In this document: in pieces, positions 8,489-17,009 of the stretch
Layout: every line of letters starts with the position of its first letter
How positions within the stretch are numbered: position 1 is the stretch's first letter
DNA from: Paenibacillus sinopodophylli
GTDB lineage: Bacteria; Bacillota; Bacilli; Paenibacillales; Paenibacillaceae
Assembly (NCBI RefSeq): GCF_005930355.1
Contig: NZ_VDBO01000010.1
Location: 90,575-154,574, forward strand
Direction of reading: 5' to 3'
Length of the DNA: 64,000 nucleotides
Notes under the pieces: model-generated
The model's database searches: none
Told to the model about the DNA's origin: nothing
The model's input: only the letters and a program-made list of their open reading frames with translations
Made by a program: the position numbers and the translations under genes

Positions 8489-8633
8489 ATAAGGGGCTGT
8501 CCAATATGTCCCTAAAATAAAAAGTTGGGCGGAAAACGTAAAGTTTTCCGTCCAACTTTTTTATCTGGATGTTTTTGCAGGAAGGGGCTGTCTAGAAAGT
8601 CAGTTAAAGCTGACTTTCTGGACAACCCCTTAT
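8489..8633. repeat. 145-bp element with terminal inverted repeats and two internal hairpins
   Basis: ATAAGGGGCTGTCC at the left edge is matched by GGACAACCCCTTAT at the right (one mismatch). A further AAGGGGCTGTCT copy lies inside at 8582. Two hairpins fill it: AAAAGTTGG/CCAACTTTT at 8519-8562 with a T run, and AGAAAGTCAG/CTGACTTTCT at 8583-8631. It separates convergent genes and could simply be two terminators back to back, but the matched ends suggest a small non-autonomous element or an insertion-sequence relic. Confidence 0.45.
8519..8562 (+). terminator. Hairpin terminator after the GT2 gene
   Basis: AAAAGTTGGGCGGAAAAC pairs with GTTTTCCGTCCAACTTTT and is followed by more T. It lies 35 bases after the stop at 8484. 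Because both flanks are A/T-rich it may act in both directions. Confidence 0.75.
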
Positions 8634-8653
8634 CATGAATCGAATAAGTTCTT

Positions 8654-9967
8654 CTAGCTCCATCCGCCGCCGAATCGCACGATCTTTGCTTTCCCTAACG
8701 CTCCGTTCGTTACATTGCGAGTATCATAAATAAACGGAGCATGGTCCAGCAACAGCTGTAGGGGAAGACTCGAATGATCGGTTGCAATAATGACACAATC
8801 CACCTGGCTCAGCATTGCTTCATCAAGCTTCACACTCTCAAGCATGATGCCTCCTGCCTGTATCGAGGGAACATAAGGATCATGATACATCACACACCCC
8901 GCTTCAAGCTGAAGCATATGAATAAGCTCGATGGCAGCCGACTCCCTGGCATCAGCAATATCCCGCTTATACGCAGCCCCATAAACCAATATTCGCGCAC
9001 TGGACAACGACTTTGGTGCTAAGTGCAGTTTCAATTGCTGCGTCATATACATCGGCATCATACGGTTCACCGTATTCGATATTTGAATGAAATCGGATTT
9101 GATGCCATATTGCTTGATTTTCCAAGCCAAATAAGCGGGATCTACAGGAATACAATGGCCGCCAGCTCCCGGTCCGGGATAAAAGGCTTTAAAACCAAAC
9201 GGCTTCGTGCTCGCTGCCTCAATAATTTCCCATAAATTTAAGGCAAGCACATCGCAGATCATCGCCAGCTCATTAATAAAGGAAATATTAATTAGACGAT
9301 AAGAATTCTCCAGTAGCTTTGTCATTTCGGCGGCATCGGTTGTGGAAACACGATGCCGCTGCGTGAAGATGCAGCCATAGAGCTCTTCGATCCTATTCAA
9401 GCAGTTGGGCGTAATCCCGCTAATAACCTTAGGAATATCCGCCACACGATAATCCTGATTGCCAGGATCGACCCGTTCCGGTGAATACGCCAAATGAAAA
9501 TCAACTCCCACAACCAGATCGAAAGCACTTAGAACAGGGAGCAGCACCTCTCTTGTCGTTCCCGGATACGTTGAGCTTTCCAAGATGACAAGCTGTCCCT
9601 CGCGGAGCCGACAGCCAATCTCTCGTGCCGCCTGTGTCAGAAAGCTTAAATCAGGTGTACCGTAAGCAGTAAGCGGAGTAGGTACGCATATAATTACAGC
9701 TTCTGCTGTATCTATTTGGCTGTATTCCACAGTTGGAGTAAGCCTCTTCGCTGCGATCGCTTCCTGAATTTCTACATCCTTAACCTCAAGGATATAACTC
9801 TCTCCACTGCTCAGCTTCTCAATTTTATGCTGATCCAAGTCAATGCCAAGCACATGAAAGCCTTTCCTAGCAAACAGCAGTGCTAACGGCAGGCCTACAT
9901 AGCCAAGTCCAATTATAGCTACCGTTCGCTGTCTCATTCGAAATAAATCGGTTGATTCCGTGCTCAT
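8654..9967 (-). CDS. wbpA: UDP-N-acetylglucosamine 6-dehydrogenase (WbpA/TviB-like nucleotide-sugar dehydrogenase)
   Basis: The 437-residue protein opens, after a short extension, with VAIIGLGYVGLPLALLFA (NAD site), has CVPTPL, LESSTYPGTT, FHLAYSPERVDPGN and the substrate loop PGPGAGGHCIPVDP with the catalytic cysteine. The YSPERVDPGN motif separates WbpA/VipA-type UDP-HexNAc dehydrogenases from UDP-glucose dehydrogenases. The expected reaction is four-electron oxidation of C6 of UDP-GlcNAc to the uronic acid. It is the last gene of the minus-strand trio rmlA-like/ugd/wbpA, 88 bases after ugd. WecC (UDP-ManNAc) is a possible alternative substrate class. Start ATG 9967; the internal ATG just before QRTVAIIG is also possible. 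Confidence 0.85.
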   Translation of the reverse strand: MSTESTDLFRMRQRTVAIIGLGYVGLPLALLFARKGFHVLGIDLDQHKIEKLSSGESYILEVKDVEIQEAIAAKRLTPTVEYSQIDTAEAVIICVPTPLTAYGTPDLSFLTQAAREIGCRLREGQLVILESSTYPGTTREVLLPVLSAFDLVVGVDFHLAYSPERVDPGNQDYRVADIPKVISGITPNCLNRIEELYGCIFTQRHRVSTTDAAEMTKLLENSYRLINISFINELAMICDVLALNLWEIIEAASTKPFGFKAFYPGPGAGGHCIPVDPAYLAWKIKQYGIKSDFIQISNTVNRMMPMYMTQQLKLHLAPKSLSSARILVYGAAYKRDIADARESAAIELIHMLQLEAGCVMYHDPYVPSIQAGGIMLESVKLDEAMLSQVDCVIIATDHSSLPLQLLLDHAPFIYDTRNVTNGALGKAKIVRFGGGWS

Positions 9968-10055
9968 CCTCTATGATGTCACCTTCTTTCTAGCGATGAT
10001 AGTCAACTGAAATAGTATATGAAGAAGCTCTATGAATGGATTGGACAATAAGCAG

Positions 10056-11351
10056 CTAATCATTACTGCCGATACTTTGATAGTAGTAGCCCAGTGCCTT
10101 CATATGTTGAGCATTCAGCAGGTTTCTTCCGTCAAATACATTGCCACGTGCCATAACTTGTTTCATCTTCGACCAATCGATACTACGTATGGTTGGCCAC
10201 TCCGTGCATAAAAACACTGCATCTGCATCCTGCAGCGCCTCCTCCACCTCCATACATACCGCTACAGATGCATATTTCACATCGTTTGGCAGTACGGCTA
10301 CAGGGTCATAAAGCGTTAATTGTGCTCGCTCATCCAACAGACTTTCGATGATTCGAAGGGATGGCGCCTCCCGGATATCATCCGTATCTGGCTTGAATGC
10401 TAAGCCTAGAATCGCTATTTTTTTATCCGAGAAGCTTCCGAGCCGCTCCCTCGCTTTATCCGTCAGATAACTGTGCTGCGTCTGGTTAACCTGCATGACC
10501 TTCTCAAGCACGCTAAGCTCGATGTTGTTATGCTTGGCAGTTAGAATTAAGGCAGATACATCCTTAGGAAAACACGATCCCCCATAGCCGATTCCGGCTT
10601 GCAGGAAGCTGGGCCCAATACGTGGATCCAAACCAATTCCGCTGGCGACCTCCTTAACATTGACGTTCAGCTTGTCGCAAAGTCTAGCAAGCTCGTTTAT
10701 ATATGAAATCTTTGTTGCTAGAAATGCATTTGAAGCATATTTGATAAACTCTGCTGTACGCGGCGAGGTTACGACAACGGGGCATATAAATGAATGATAG
10801 AGTGCTTTGAGCTGATTCGCCGCTCGCTCGCTTGGAGTACCGATGATGATACGATCCGGATTTAACGCATCCTCTACCGCTTTTCCTTCACGCAGAAACT
10901 CCGGATTGGACGCTGCATCGAAGGGGTATTGCTGCTCCTGCGCTGCCTTAATCCAGCTAGCAATCAGTTCTTGTGTCCCGACTGGAACGGTGCTTTTGGT
11001 TACGACCAGCTTATAGCCATTCATCTTCTGGCCAATCTCTTCAGCGACCTCCTTCACAAAGCGCAGATCGGCGCTCCCATCCGGAAGAGAAGGTGTTCCT
11101 ACGCAAATAAAGATGATATCGTTCTCTTGTATTGCTTTGTCCTTATCCGTTGTGAACTTCATTTGACCCGACTGTATATGCTTCCTGATCAGCTCCTCTA
11201 AGCCTGGCTCATAGAAATGAAGGATGCCCTGCCCTAGCTGATTAATTTTGTGAGCATCCACATCCAGCCCCGTCACCTTCCAGCCAAGCTCAGCAAAAAC
11301 CATCGCAGTAGTAGATCCGACATAGCCAGTCCCGATTACTAATAGATTCAT
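10056..11351 (-). CDS. ugd: UDP-glucose 6-dehydrogenase
   Basis: A canonical 431-residue enzyme that oxidises UDP-glucose to UDP-glucuronate. Visible are the NAD motif VIGTGYVG at residues 5-12, CVGTPS, TKSTVPVGT, SNPEFLREGKAVEDAL (substrate binding) and the catalytic-cysteine loop GIGYGGSCFPKD, followed by the C-terminal domain FKPDTDDIREAPS. It belongs to the Ugd/TuaD branch. Its ATG overlaps the TGA of the upstream nucleotidyltransferase gene (ATGA at 11348-11351), indicating translational coupling. UDP-glucuronate from here could feed the glycosyltransferases on either side. Confidence 0.92.
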   Translation of the reverse strand: MNLLVIGTGYVGSTTAMVFAELGWKVTGLDVDAHKINQLGQGILHFYEPGLEELIRKHIQSGQMKFTTDKDKAIQENDIIFICVGTPSLPDGSADLRFVKEVAEEIGQKMNGYKLVVTKSTVPVGTQELIASWIKAAQEQQYPFDAASNPEFLREGKAVEDALNPDRIIIGTPSERAANQLKALYHSFICPVVVTSPRTAEFIKYASNAFLATKISYINELARLCDKLNVNVKEVASGIGLDPRIGPSFLQAGIGYGGSCFPKDVSALILTAKHNNIELSVLEKVMQVNQTQHSYLTDKARERLGSFSDKKIAILGLAFKPDTDDIREAPSLRIIESLLDERAQLTLYDPVAVLPNDVKYASVAVCMEVEEALQDADAVFLCTEWPTIRSIDWSKMKQVMARGNVFDGRNLLNAQHMKALGYYYQSIGSND

Positions 11352-12340
11352 TCACTTCCCCCTTCTTTCTTTGCCTGCAAACCTGTCATTACGGATTGAA
11401 AGCCGATGATCGTGTCTTTCAACAAATAAGGAATATGTTTCAAATGAACGCCGCTTAGCAGGATGCAATTCTCGATGCGGCAGTCTTCAATATGTGAATC
11501 AGAACTAATGGAAACATAAGGACCAATTACGCAATTTTTGAGGACACTTCCTTGCTTAATAGATACAGGAGATACAATGGAGCAATTGTCCATTATAACG
11601 GAATGATGGATAGCATCCTTGGCCGGCTGCGCATCAAGCATCTGCTTGTTCGCCTGCAGCCATCTCTCAACAGTTCCGACATCCATGTTAAGTTGCTCGG
11701 TCACATGATAGGTCACTTGCTTGCCATGATTAATGAGCCATTGTATAGCATCTGTAATTTCGTATTCACCTCTCTGTGATGGCTTGATCTGATGGACCGC
11801 TTGAAAGATCGAGCTGTCCAGCGCATAAGCACCTAATACGGCAAGCTTAGACTTCGGCGCCGCTGGTTTCTCCTCCAACTGCAGAATGCGTCCATCTTGC
11901 ACTTCTGCGATGCCGTAATCGCGTGGATTCGCTACCTCAGCCAGCAGCAAGGAGCCGCTGCTGCCTCTGGCCTCGACGTCTAATCTCAGCTCCGTAAGGC
12001 TATGAGAAATGAGGTTGTCTCCCAGCAGCAGCAGGAATGCCTCCTCACCGATAAATGTTTGCGCTTGTTTCACTGCGTGCGAGATACCTTTCGCTTCATA
12101 TTGATAAATATAAGTGAGCGCAACGCCCCAAATTTCTCCGCTGCCGACCTGCGCGCGAATCATGTCTTCCTGTGATGGATGAATAACGACCCCGATCTCT
12201 ACGATCGCCTGCTCCTTTAATTTCTCGATACAAGATTGCAGAATCGAAATGTTAGCTACAGGAATTAGTGTTTTTGGAAGCTTTAAAGTGATCGGATACA
12301 ACCTCGTCCCTTTACCCGCACATAGGATAAGTCCTTTCAA
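11348..12340 (-). CDS. RmlA-like sugar-phosphate nucleotidyltransferase with left-handed beta-helix tail
   Basis: The N-terminal domain carries the nucleotidyltransferase signature LCAGKGTRLYPITLKLPKTL (residues 5-24) and LLLLGDNLI with the metal-binding aspartate. Residues ~245-315 are hexapeptide-like (MDNCSIVSPVSIKQGSVLKN). This long form (330 residues) matches the StrD/RmlA-long group annotated as glucose-1-phosphate thymidylyltransferase; UTP could also be used. It is the first gene of the trio and its end overlaps ugd by four bases. It is separated from the divergent GT4 gene by about 200 bases. The exact nucleotide and sugar are not decided by the sequence. Confidence 0.8.
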   Translation of the reverse strand: MKGLILCAGKGTRLYPITLKLPKTLIPVANISILQSCIEKLKEQAIVEIGVVIHPSQEDMIRAQVGSGEIWGVALTYIYQYEAKGISHAVKQAQTFIGEEAFLLLLGDNLISHSLTELRLDVEARGSSGSLLLAEVANPRDYGIAEVQDGRILQLEEKPAAPKSKLAVLGAYALDSSIFQAVHQIKPSQRGEYEITDAIQWLINHGKQVTYHVTEQLNMDVGTVERWLQANKQMLDAQPAKDAIHHSVIMDNCSIVSPVSIKQGSVLKNCVIGPYVSISSDSHIEDCRIENCILLSGVHLKHIPYLLKDTIIGFQSVMTGLQAKKEGGSE

Positions 12341-12541
12341 ATCGCATCTCCCCTATTAAATCAGTTTCTATTAATCTATTAAATTCCATCTGGTTTGGTG
12401 TGGGCCGAGTAGCTCCATACTGCTCGAGTGCAGCGGATTTTTCTCAGCCCAACTAATGAATGCGCCGTGTCGACTTCTGAAAACGGCTCATATCCTAACA
12501 TGAAATGCCCATAGTTACTAACCTAAGGGAGCTGAGTACAT

Positions 12542-13567
12542 TTGAAGATTGTTCAAGTATCGACAAATACGATTCCAGTTCCTCCCAAAGATTACGGCGG
12601 CACACAGCGTGACGTTTATTATCTAACCGAGGAATTGGTTCGCCGTGGACATGAGGTTATCTTATTCGCCAAGGAAGGCTCGACCGCTGGGGCGACTCAA
12701 ACCTTTGAATATCCTTCGAACAACCCGAAAGAACAGCTCGATTTTATTATAAAGAACATCCCTGAGGACGCCGATTTCATCCATGACCATTACGGGATCG
12801 TCGCACAAGCCAATCCACCTATTCCAACGATTCGCAACTCCCATTCAAAAGGAGTCAGCCGCGTACAACTGCCCGTCTACGTGAGCAAAACGATATTGCG
12901 GAAATACGGTAAAAACAAAGGCTTCTATGTCTACAATGGCATTCGCGTCGAAGATTATGAATTTAGGAAAAAGAAAAGCGGTTATTTGCTCTTCCTCGGT
13001 CGGTTAATTGAACAGAAGGGCGTGCATCTTGCGATCAAGGTTGCCCAAAAAACCGGAAGAGAGCTAATCATTGCAGGTCCGCTCAATGACAGGAAGTATT
13101 TTAATGCCAAAATTAAGCCGCACCTGAACAAACGGATCCGCTATATAGGTCCGGTCGGTGGAAGCAAGAAACACGAGCTGCTTGCAGGTGCAAGCTGCGT
13201 GCTGTTCACATCTACTTGGGATGAACCGTTTGGTCTTGTTCTAATCGAAGCATTGGCAAGTGGTACTCCCGTGCTTGGCTTCAAGAAAGGCGCAGTGCCT
13301 GAGGTGCTGAAAGGTTTGCCCCAGCTCCTCTGCTCGAACACGCGGGTGATGGTGTCCAAGATAAGAAATGCCAAGCGCTTTCCTTCTCCCCACAGGTGTA
13401 GACGATACGTGCGGAGACATTTCTCAGACAGCGTCATGACCGATCAATTCCTGAAACTTTATGCAAAGATCATCAAGGGGAACAAGTATAAGCTCATCAA
13501 AAACTCTGCATGGAATAAGAGAAAAGCTAAGCTAGTCAAACAGAACGAGGAGATGAACGAATGGTAA
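12542..13567 (+). CDS. Glycosyltransferase family 4 (first copy of a duplicated pair)
   Basis: A 341-residue GT-B enzyme. The N-terminal domain starts IVQVSTNTIPVPPKDYGGTQ; the C-terminal domain begins LLFLGRLIEQKGVHLAI and has the donor-binding motif DEPFGLVLIEALASGTPVLG (E-x7-E). No signal peptide or membrane segment; the C-terminus is strongly basic. TTG 12542 is the start, with AAGGGAG upstream. Its stop overlaps the ATG of the next gene (ATGGTAA), so GT4 and GT2 are translationally coupled. It is a close paralogue of the protein at 14334. Family assignment is secure; substrate unknown. Confidence 0.85.
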   Translation: MKIVQVSTNTIPVPPKDYGGTQRDVYYLTEELVRRGHEVILFAKEGSTAGATQTFEYPSNNPKEQLDFIIKNIPEDADFIHDHYGIVAQANPPIPTIRNSHSKGVSRVQLPVYVSKTILRKYGKNKGFYVYNGIRVEDYEFRKKKSGYLLFLGRLIEQKGVHLAIKVAQKTGRELIIAGPLNDRKYFNAKIKPHLNKRIRYIGPVGGSKKHELLAGASCVLFTSTWDEPFGLVLIEALASGTPVLGFKKGAVPEVLKGLPQLLCSNTRVMVSKIRNAKRFPSPHRCRRYVRRHFSDSVMTDQFLKLYAKIIKGNKYKLIKNSAWNKRKAKLVKQNEEMNEW

Positions 13568-14250
13568 CCATCATTGCCTGTACGATGAGGTCATCCTTTA
13601 TGGATAATGTTTTCGCCAATTACGATCGGCAGCTGTGGAAGGACAAACAAATGATTATCGTGCTGAACAAAAACAATATGAATATGGAAGCGTGGAAAGA
13701 AAGAGCAAGGCGATATCCGGATAACGAGGTTAGGGTGTATCGGCTCTCTGAGAAATACAAGCTGGGCAAATGCTTGAATTTTGCCATCGGAAAGGCGAAG
13801 AACGGCATTATTACAAAGTTCGACGATGATGACTATTACGGGCCGAAATATTTACGTGAGTCCGTCCGCGCACTCAAAAAAGGGAAAGCCCAAATCATCG
13901 GCAAACATACCTCGTATCTTTATTTTGAGGAAAAAAAGGCGCTGATGGTGTTTCGCTCTGGCGGCGAACGCAAATATCAGCGCTCCGTCAAGGGAGGAAC
14001 GCTTCTGTTCCGCAAATCCTTATGGAAAAAAGTGAAATTCCCAGAAAATAAATTAGTGGGCACCGATTCGGGCTGGACCGGCAGGTGCCGCCGAAGAGGC
14101 TACAAAATCTACTCCGTATCCAAAAAGCATTATGTATGCGTGAGAAGAAAAAACATTGGCTCCCATACGCAGAAAAAGAGTACAAAACGATATATGTCTC
14201 ATTGCAAGCTGGTCCGACATACCCGTAACTTTAAAAAATACGTGTCTTAA
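13561..14250 (+). CDS. Glycosyltransferase family 2 (KxDDDD type; first copy of the pair)
   Basis: A 229-residue GT-A enzyme that starts directly at the first beta strand (VTIIACTMRSSF). It has IIVLNKNNM, LGKCLNFAIGKAKNG and the metal site TKFDDDDYYG. Its ATG lies inside the end of the preceding GT4 gene (overlap of seven bases). It is very basic throughout (many RR, KK and KKK runs), unlike ordinary GT2 enzymes. Paralogues are encoded at 7750 and 15320. A hairpin (14267-14307) separates it from the second GT4-GT2 pair. Confidence 0.8.
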   Translation: MVTIIACTMRSSFMDNVFANYDRQLWKDKQMIIVLNKNNMNMEAWKERARRYPDNEVRVYRLSEKYKLGKCLNFAIGKAKNGIITKFDDDDYYGPKYLRESVRALKKGKAQIIGKHTSYLYFEEKKALMVFRSGGERKYQRSVKGGTLLFRKSLWKKVKFPENKLVGTDSGWTGRCRRRGYKIYSVSKKHYVCVRRKNIGSHTQKKSTKRYMSHCKLVRHTRNFKKYVS

Positions 14251-14266
14251 TTCCAAATACCTCTAT

Positions 14267-14307
14267 AGCAGGGAGGCTAGAACAGTGGTATACCTTGTTC
14301 CCTGCTG
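14267..14307 (+). terminator. Intercistronic hairpin between the two GT4-GT2 pairs
   Basis: AGCAGGGA pairs with TCCCTGCT, with AACA/TTGTT pairing inside. No T run follows, so it is more likely a processing or stability element, or a weak attenuator, than a full terminator. Confidence 0.4.
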
Positions 14308-14333
14308 CAATTAAAGAAAGGAGCTGAGCTGCT

Positions 14334-15323
14334 TTGCGAATTGCCCAAATTTCAAACAATACGATTCCTGTTCCGCCTAAGGACTATGGTGGTACCCAGC
14401 GGGAAGTGTATTATTTAACCGAGGAACTGATGAGGCGTGGTCATCAGGTTTTTTTATTCGCCAAAAAAGGAACGACGGCCTGTGCTACCAAAACCTTCTA
14501 TTATCCATCGAATAATGCTACGGAGCAGTTGGCTTTCATAAAAAAACACCTCCCGAACGACGTCGATTTCATCCATGATCATTACGGAATCGTCGCGAAA
14601 GCAAACCCGCCTATTCCAACCATTCGAAGCTCCCATTCGAAGGGAGTGACCGGCGTGCAACTTCCTGTTTACGTCAGCAAAAAAATATGGAGCAAGTACG
14701 GCGATAAAAAGGGATTTTACGTGCACAACGGCATTCGGATGAAGGATTACAAGTTCCGCAAAAAGAAAAAAAAGCATCTTCTTTTTCTGGGCCGAATGAT
14801 GGAGGAAAAAGGGGTTCATCTCGCCATTAAGGTCGCGAAGAAGACAGGTAAGGATTTGATCATCGCAGGTCCCGTCTACGATAAAAAATATTTCAAAACC
14901 AAGATCAAACCCCATCTGAATAAGCAAATTCGATACGTGGGGTCCGTAGGTGGTAGCAAAAAGCAGCAGTTGCTCTCTGAAGCAAGCTGTGTGTTGTTTA
15001 CATCTACTTGGGATGAGCCGTTCGGGCTCGTACTGATCGAGGCGATGGCCTGCGGAACGCCTGCACTCGGCTTTCAGAGCGGAGGTGCTGTGCCTGAGGT
15101 GCTGAAGGGAATGCCGCAGCTCATCTGTAAAAACACAAAAGCGATGATCGCGAAAGCAAAACATCCGAAAAAACTTCCTTCTGCAAGAGCATGCAGACGC
15201 TATGTCAAAGCCCGCTTCTCAGATCGCGTCATGACCAGCAAGTTTCTGAAGCTCTACAATAAAATTATTAATGAAAAGCAATATAAGCTCATTAAATCCT
15301 CAGCTTGGAACGAACTTCGTTGA
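14334..15323 (+). CDS. Glycosyltransferase family 4 (second copy of a duplicated pair)
   Basis: A 329-residue GT-B enzyme nearly colinear with the protein at 12542: the same opening (ISNNTIPVPPKDYGGTQ), the same SSHSKGVTGVQLPVYVSKK segment, LLFLGRMMEEKGVHLAIKV and DEPFGLVLIEAMACGTPALG. TTG start at 14334 with AAAGGAG upstream. One residue is inserted after the E-x7-E motif (QSGGAVPEV versus KKGAVPEV). Its stop (TGA 15321-15323) overlaps the TTG proposed for the next gene. The pair therefore repeats the order and coupling of the pair just upstream. Confidence 0.85.
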   Translation: MRIAQISNNTIPVPPKDYGGTQREVYYLTEELMRRGHQVFLFAKKGTTACATKTFYYPSNNATEQLAFIKKHLPNDVDFIHDHYGIVAKANPPIPTIRSSHSKGVTGVQLPVYVSKKIWSKYGDKKGFYVHNGIRMKDYKFRKKKKKHLLFLGRMMEEKGVHLAIKVAKKTGKDLIIAGPVYDKKYFKTKIKPHLNKQIRYVGSVGGSKKQQLLSEASCVLFTSTWDEPFGLVLIEAMACGTPALGFQSGGAVPEVLKGMPQLICKNTKAMIAKAKHPKKLPSARACRRYVKARFSDRVMTSKFLKLYNKIINEKQYKLIKSSAWNELR

Positions 15324-16069
15324 AGCTTGCGGACGAAGGCGTATCCATGATAGCCGCGACCATTCGTGAGCCGTATATTCATCATATCTTTCGGAACTAC
15401 GACCGCCAGACCTGGACAACGAAAGAGCTGATTATTATCGTTAATCATAATGCTCTTTCTCTGGCACCTTACAAGAAGTTGGCTTCAGAGTATCCGAATG
15501 TATCCGTATACCGGGTGGATGAGCGTAAAAACTTAGGCGCATGCTTAAATTACGGAGCAGAGAAGGCAAAGTACAATTATATCGCCAAGCTTGACGATGA
15601 TGATTATTATTCACCGCACTATGTAGCAGAAGCGATGCAGCAGTTCTCAAGATCCAATGCAGACATTGTCGGCAAGCGTTCCTGCTACTTCTTTTTCCCG
15701 CACCGTTCGAGGCTGCTATTCCGAAGACCAGCCGTTCCCGCAAACAGCAGATGCAAGAAAATCGCAGGGGCAACGATTATGTTTCATAAGCGCGTATTGG
15801 AAAAGGTGAAATTTTCGACGAAGCTTATACAAGGCACCGATGTGCGCTTTATACGATCTTGTCTATCAAAGGGCTTCAAGCTATATACAACCTCACGCTA
15901 CAACTTCGTCGCCTTTCGCCGGAAAAATTCATCCTCTCATACGTGGAAAGTAACGGATGCGAAATTGTTAGCAAGCAGAGGAGCACTCATTATCCGTACG
16001 AATACGTTCAAGAAATATATCATTAAACCAGTGACCCTGCTATCCAAGTCTGAGAATAGCAGCAATTAA
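15320..16069 (+). CDS. Glycosyltransferase family 2 (KxDDDD type; second copy of the pair)
   Basis: About 249 residues with the GT-A core: VSMIAATIREPY, LIIIVNHNAL, LGACLNYGAEKAKYN and the metal site AKLDDDDYYS. TTG 15320 is preferred since it keeps the conserved first strand and overlaps the upstream stop; TTG 15305 and ATG 15347 are alternatives, and the last would cut into the strand. No secretion signal. The middle (CYFFFPHRSRLLFRRPA) is lengthened by arginine-rich residues compared with the paralogues. A stem-loop after the stop (16077-16114) marks the end of the cluster. Confidence 0.78.
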   Translation: MKLADEGVSMIAATIREPYIHHIFRNYDRQTWTTKELIIIVNHNALSLAPYKKLASEYPNVSVYRVDERKNLGACLNYGAEKAKYNYIAKLDDDDYYSPHYVAEAMQQFSRSNADIVGKRSCYFFFPHRSRLLFRRPAVPANSRCKKIAGATIMFHKRVLEKVKFSTKLIQGTDVRFIRSCLSKGFKLYTTSRYNFVAFRRKNSSSHTWKVTDAKLLASRGALIIRTNTFKKYIIKPVTLLSKSENSSN

Positions 16070-16076
16070 CGAAATA

Positions 16077-16114
16077 GGCTGCCCGCTTATCAGACTTGCT
16101 GATGTTGGGCAGCC
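16077..16114. terminator. Stem-loop between convergent genes
   Basis: GGCTGCCC pairs with GGGCAGCC around a loop with weaker internal pairing. It sits between the GT2 stop at 16069 and the convergent lipoprotein stop at 16123. There is no clear T run. Confidence 0.55.
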
Positions 16115-16122
16115 CACTTGCT

Positions 16123-16848
16123 TCAGTCATATATCATCCGTATGTCCTTCGTGCTTCTGCCGTGCATCTGATCTTCACCCGACTTCTTAGGAAAGACTCG
16201 CTCGGCCATTGCATTAAACTCGGCTATAAAGCCTTGTATAGGATGCCCAAGCCTCACATCATTCATATAGGCTGTCATTCGCCCAACGAAATCTGGGTTG
16301 GCTGACACATACACATGCTCGATACTTATATTGAGCTCTTTTACTTTGTTTGCAATTTGATCCTTCATTGCATCCGTGAGCATGTCCTGCCCTGTAGACA
16401 AGCTGCTCATGCGCCTGCTGATGTCCGCGCCTTCTTTCCCTCTATAACCGTTATTCGTACGGCTAAGCATTTTGGAATCAACCTTAGGCTCTCCTTCATC
16501 CAGAGATACCGCTACATAAGCATTGTGGTCAGTCAGCATAACGTAAGAGGATTGTACAATGCCAAGGCTGGTAATCTCTTCAGCGATCTTCTCGCTCATT
16601 TCCATGCGGTAATTTTTATGAGAGCCAATCACATTGTTACTGTTCAATCTGCGTCCGTTAACCCGATTCATCTCATTCATCTGATCATCGGCGAACCGTT
16701 TATTTTGGAGTAAATTACCGTTTGCATCATATCTTATACTGTTCGAGCGGATGTCTTTATTCCCAAGCTCACCGTGATTTTCCATGCAGCCTGCCAGCAT
16801 CGTGCTAAGCAACACACCTGCAGACAAAACAGCGATTTGTTTGCGCAT
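16123..16848 (-). CDS. Sporulation lipoprotein, YhcN/YlaJ family
   Basis: The 241-residue protein has a lipoprotein signal (basic start, hydrophobic core, lipobox LAGC at ~18-21). The remainder fits the YhcN/YlaJ spore lipoprotein family: AEEITSLGIVQSSYVMLTDHNAYVAV, then KIADKVKELNISIEHVYVSANPDF-like helix and strand (here IANKVKELNISIEHVYVSA). Family members are inner-membrane lipoproteins of the forespore and spore. It is divergent from fabH. A TGAATA upstream could be a sigma-G -35, but the matching -10 is poor, so I do not call a promoter. Confidence 0.85.
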   Translation of the reverse strand: MRKQIAVLSAGVLLSTMLAGCMENHGELGNKDIRSNSIRYDANGNLLQNKRFADDQMNEMNRVNGRRLNSNNVIGSHKNYRMEMSEKIAEEITSLGIVQSSYVMLTDHNAYVAVSLDEGEPKVDSKMLSRTNNGYRGKEGADISRRMSSLSTGQDMLTDAMKDQIANKVKELNISIEHVYVSANPDFVGRMTAYMNDVRLGHPIQGFIAEFNAMAERVFPKKSGEDQMHGRSTKDIRMIYD

Positions 16849-16929
16849 TTAGCCATCCTCCATGCTTATTGGATTAGGTTCAAGACCCTTGCTTAGCGTT
16901 TGCTTGATCCCATATATCTATTCACCTCA

Positions 16930-16958
16930 TTGACAACACATAAGGAATAAAGTAAATT
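16930..16958 (+). promoter_or_regulatory. Sigma-A promoter of fabH
   Basis: TTGACA at 16930-16935 and TAAATT at 16953-16958 are separated by exactly 17 bases. The downstream edge overlaps the first FapR-like box. Confidence 0.8.
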
Positions 16959-16986
16959 AGTATCAACTACTAGTACTTGGTACTAA
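16957..16986 (+). promoter_or_regulatory. Two overlapping FapR-type operators
   Basis: TTAGTATCAACTACTAG (16957-16973) and CTAGTACTTGGTACTAA (16970-16986) each resemble the 17-bp palindrome bound by FapR (TTAGTACC...ACTAA type), the malonyl-CoA-responsive repressor of fatty acid synthesis. They overlap by four bases and cover the transcription start region. Confidence 0.7.
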
Positions 16987-17009
16987 TTTCGAAAGGAAGT
17001 GTGCTCGCC

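Noticed and set aside
16849..16929. Sigma-G promoter before the YhcN/YlaJ gene (TGAATA with weak -10)
   Set aside because: The -35 fits but the -10 region does not at any normal spacing.
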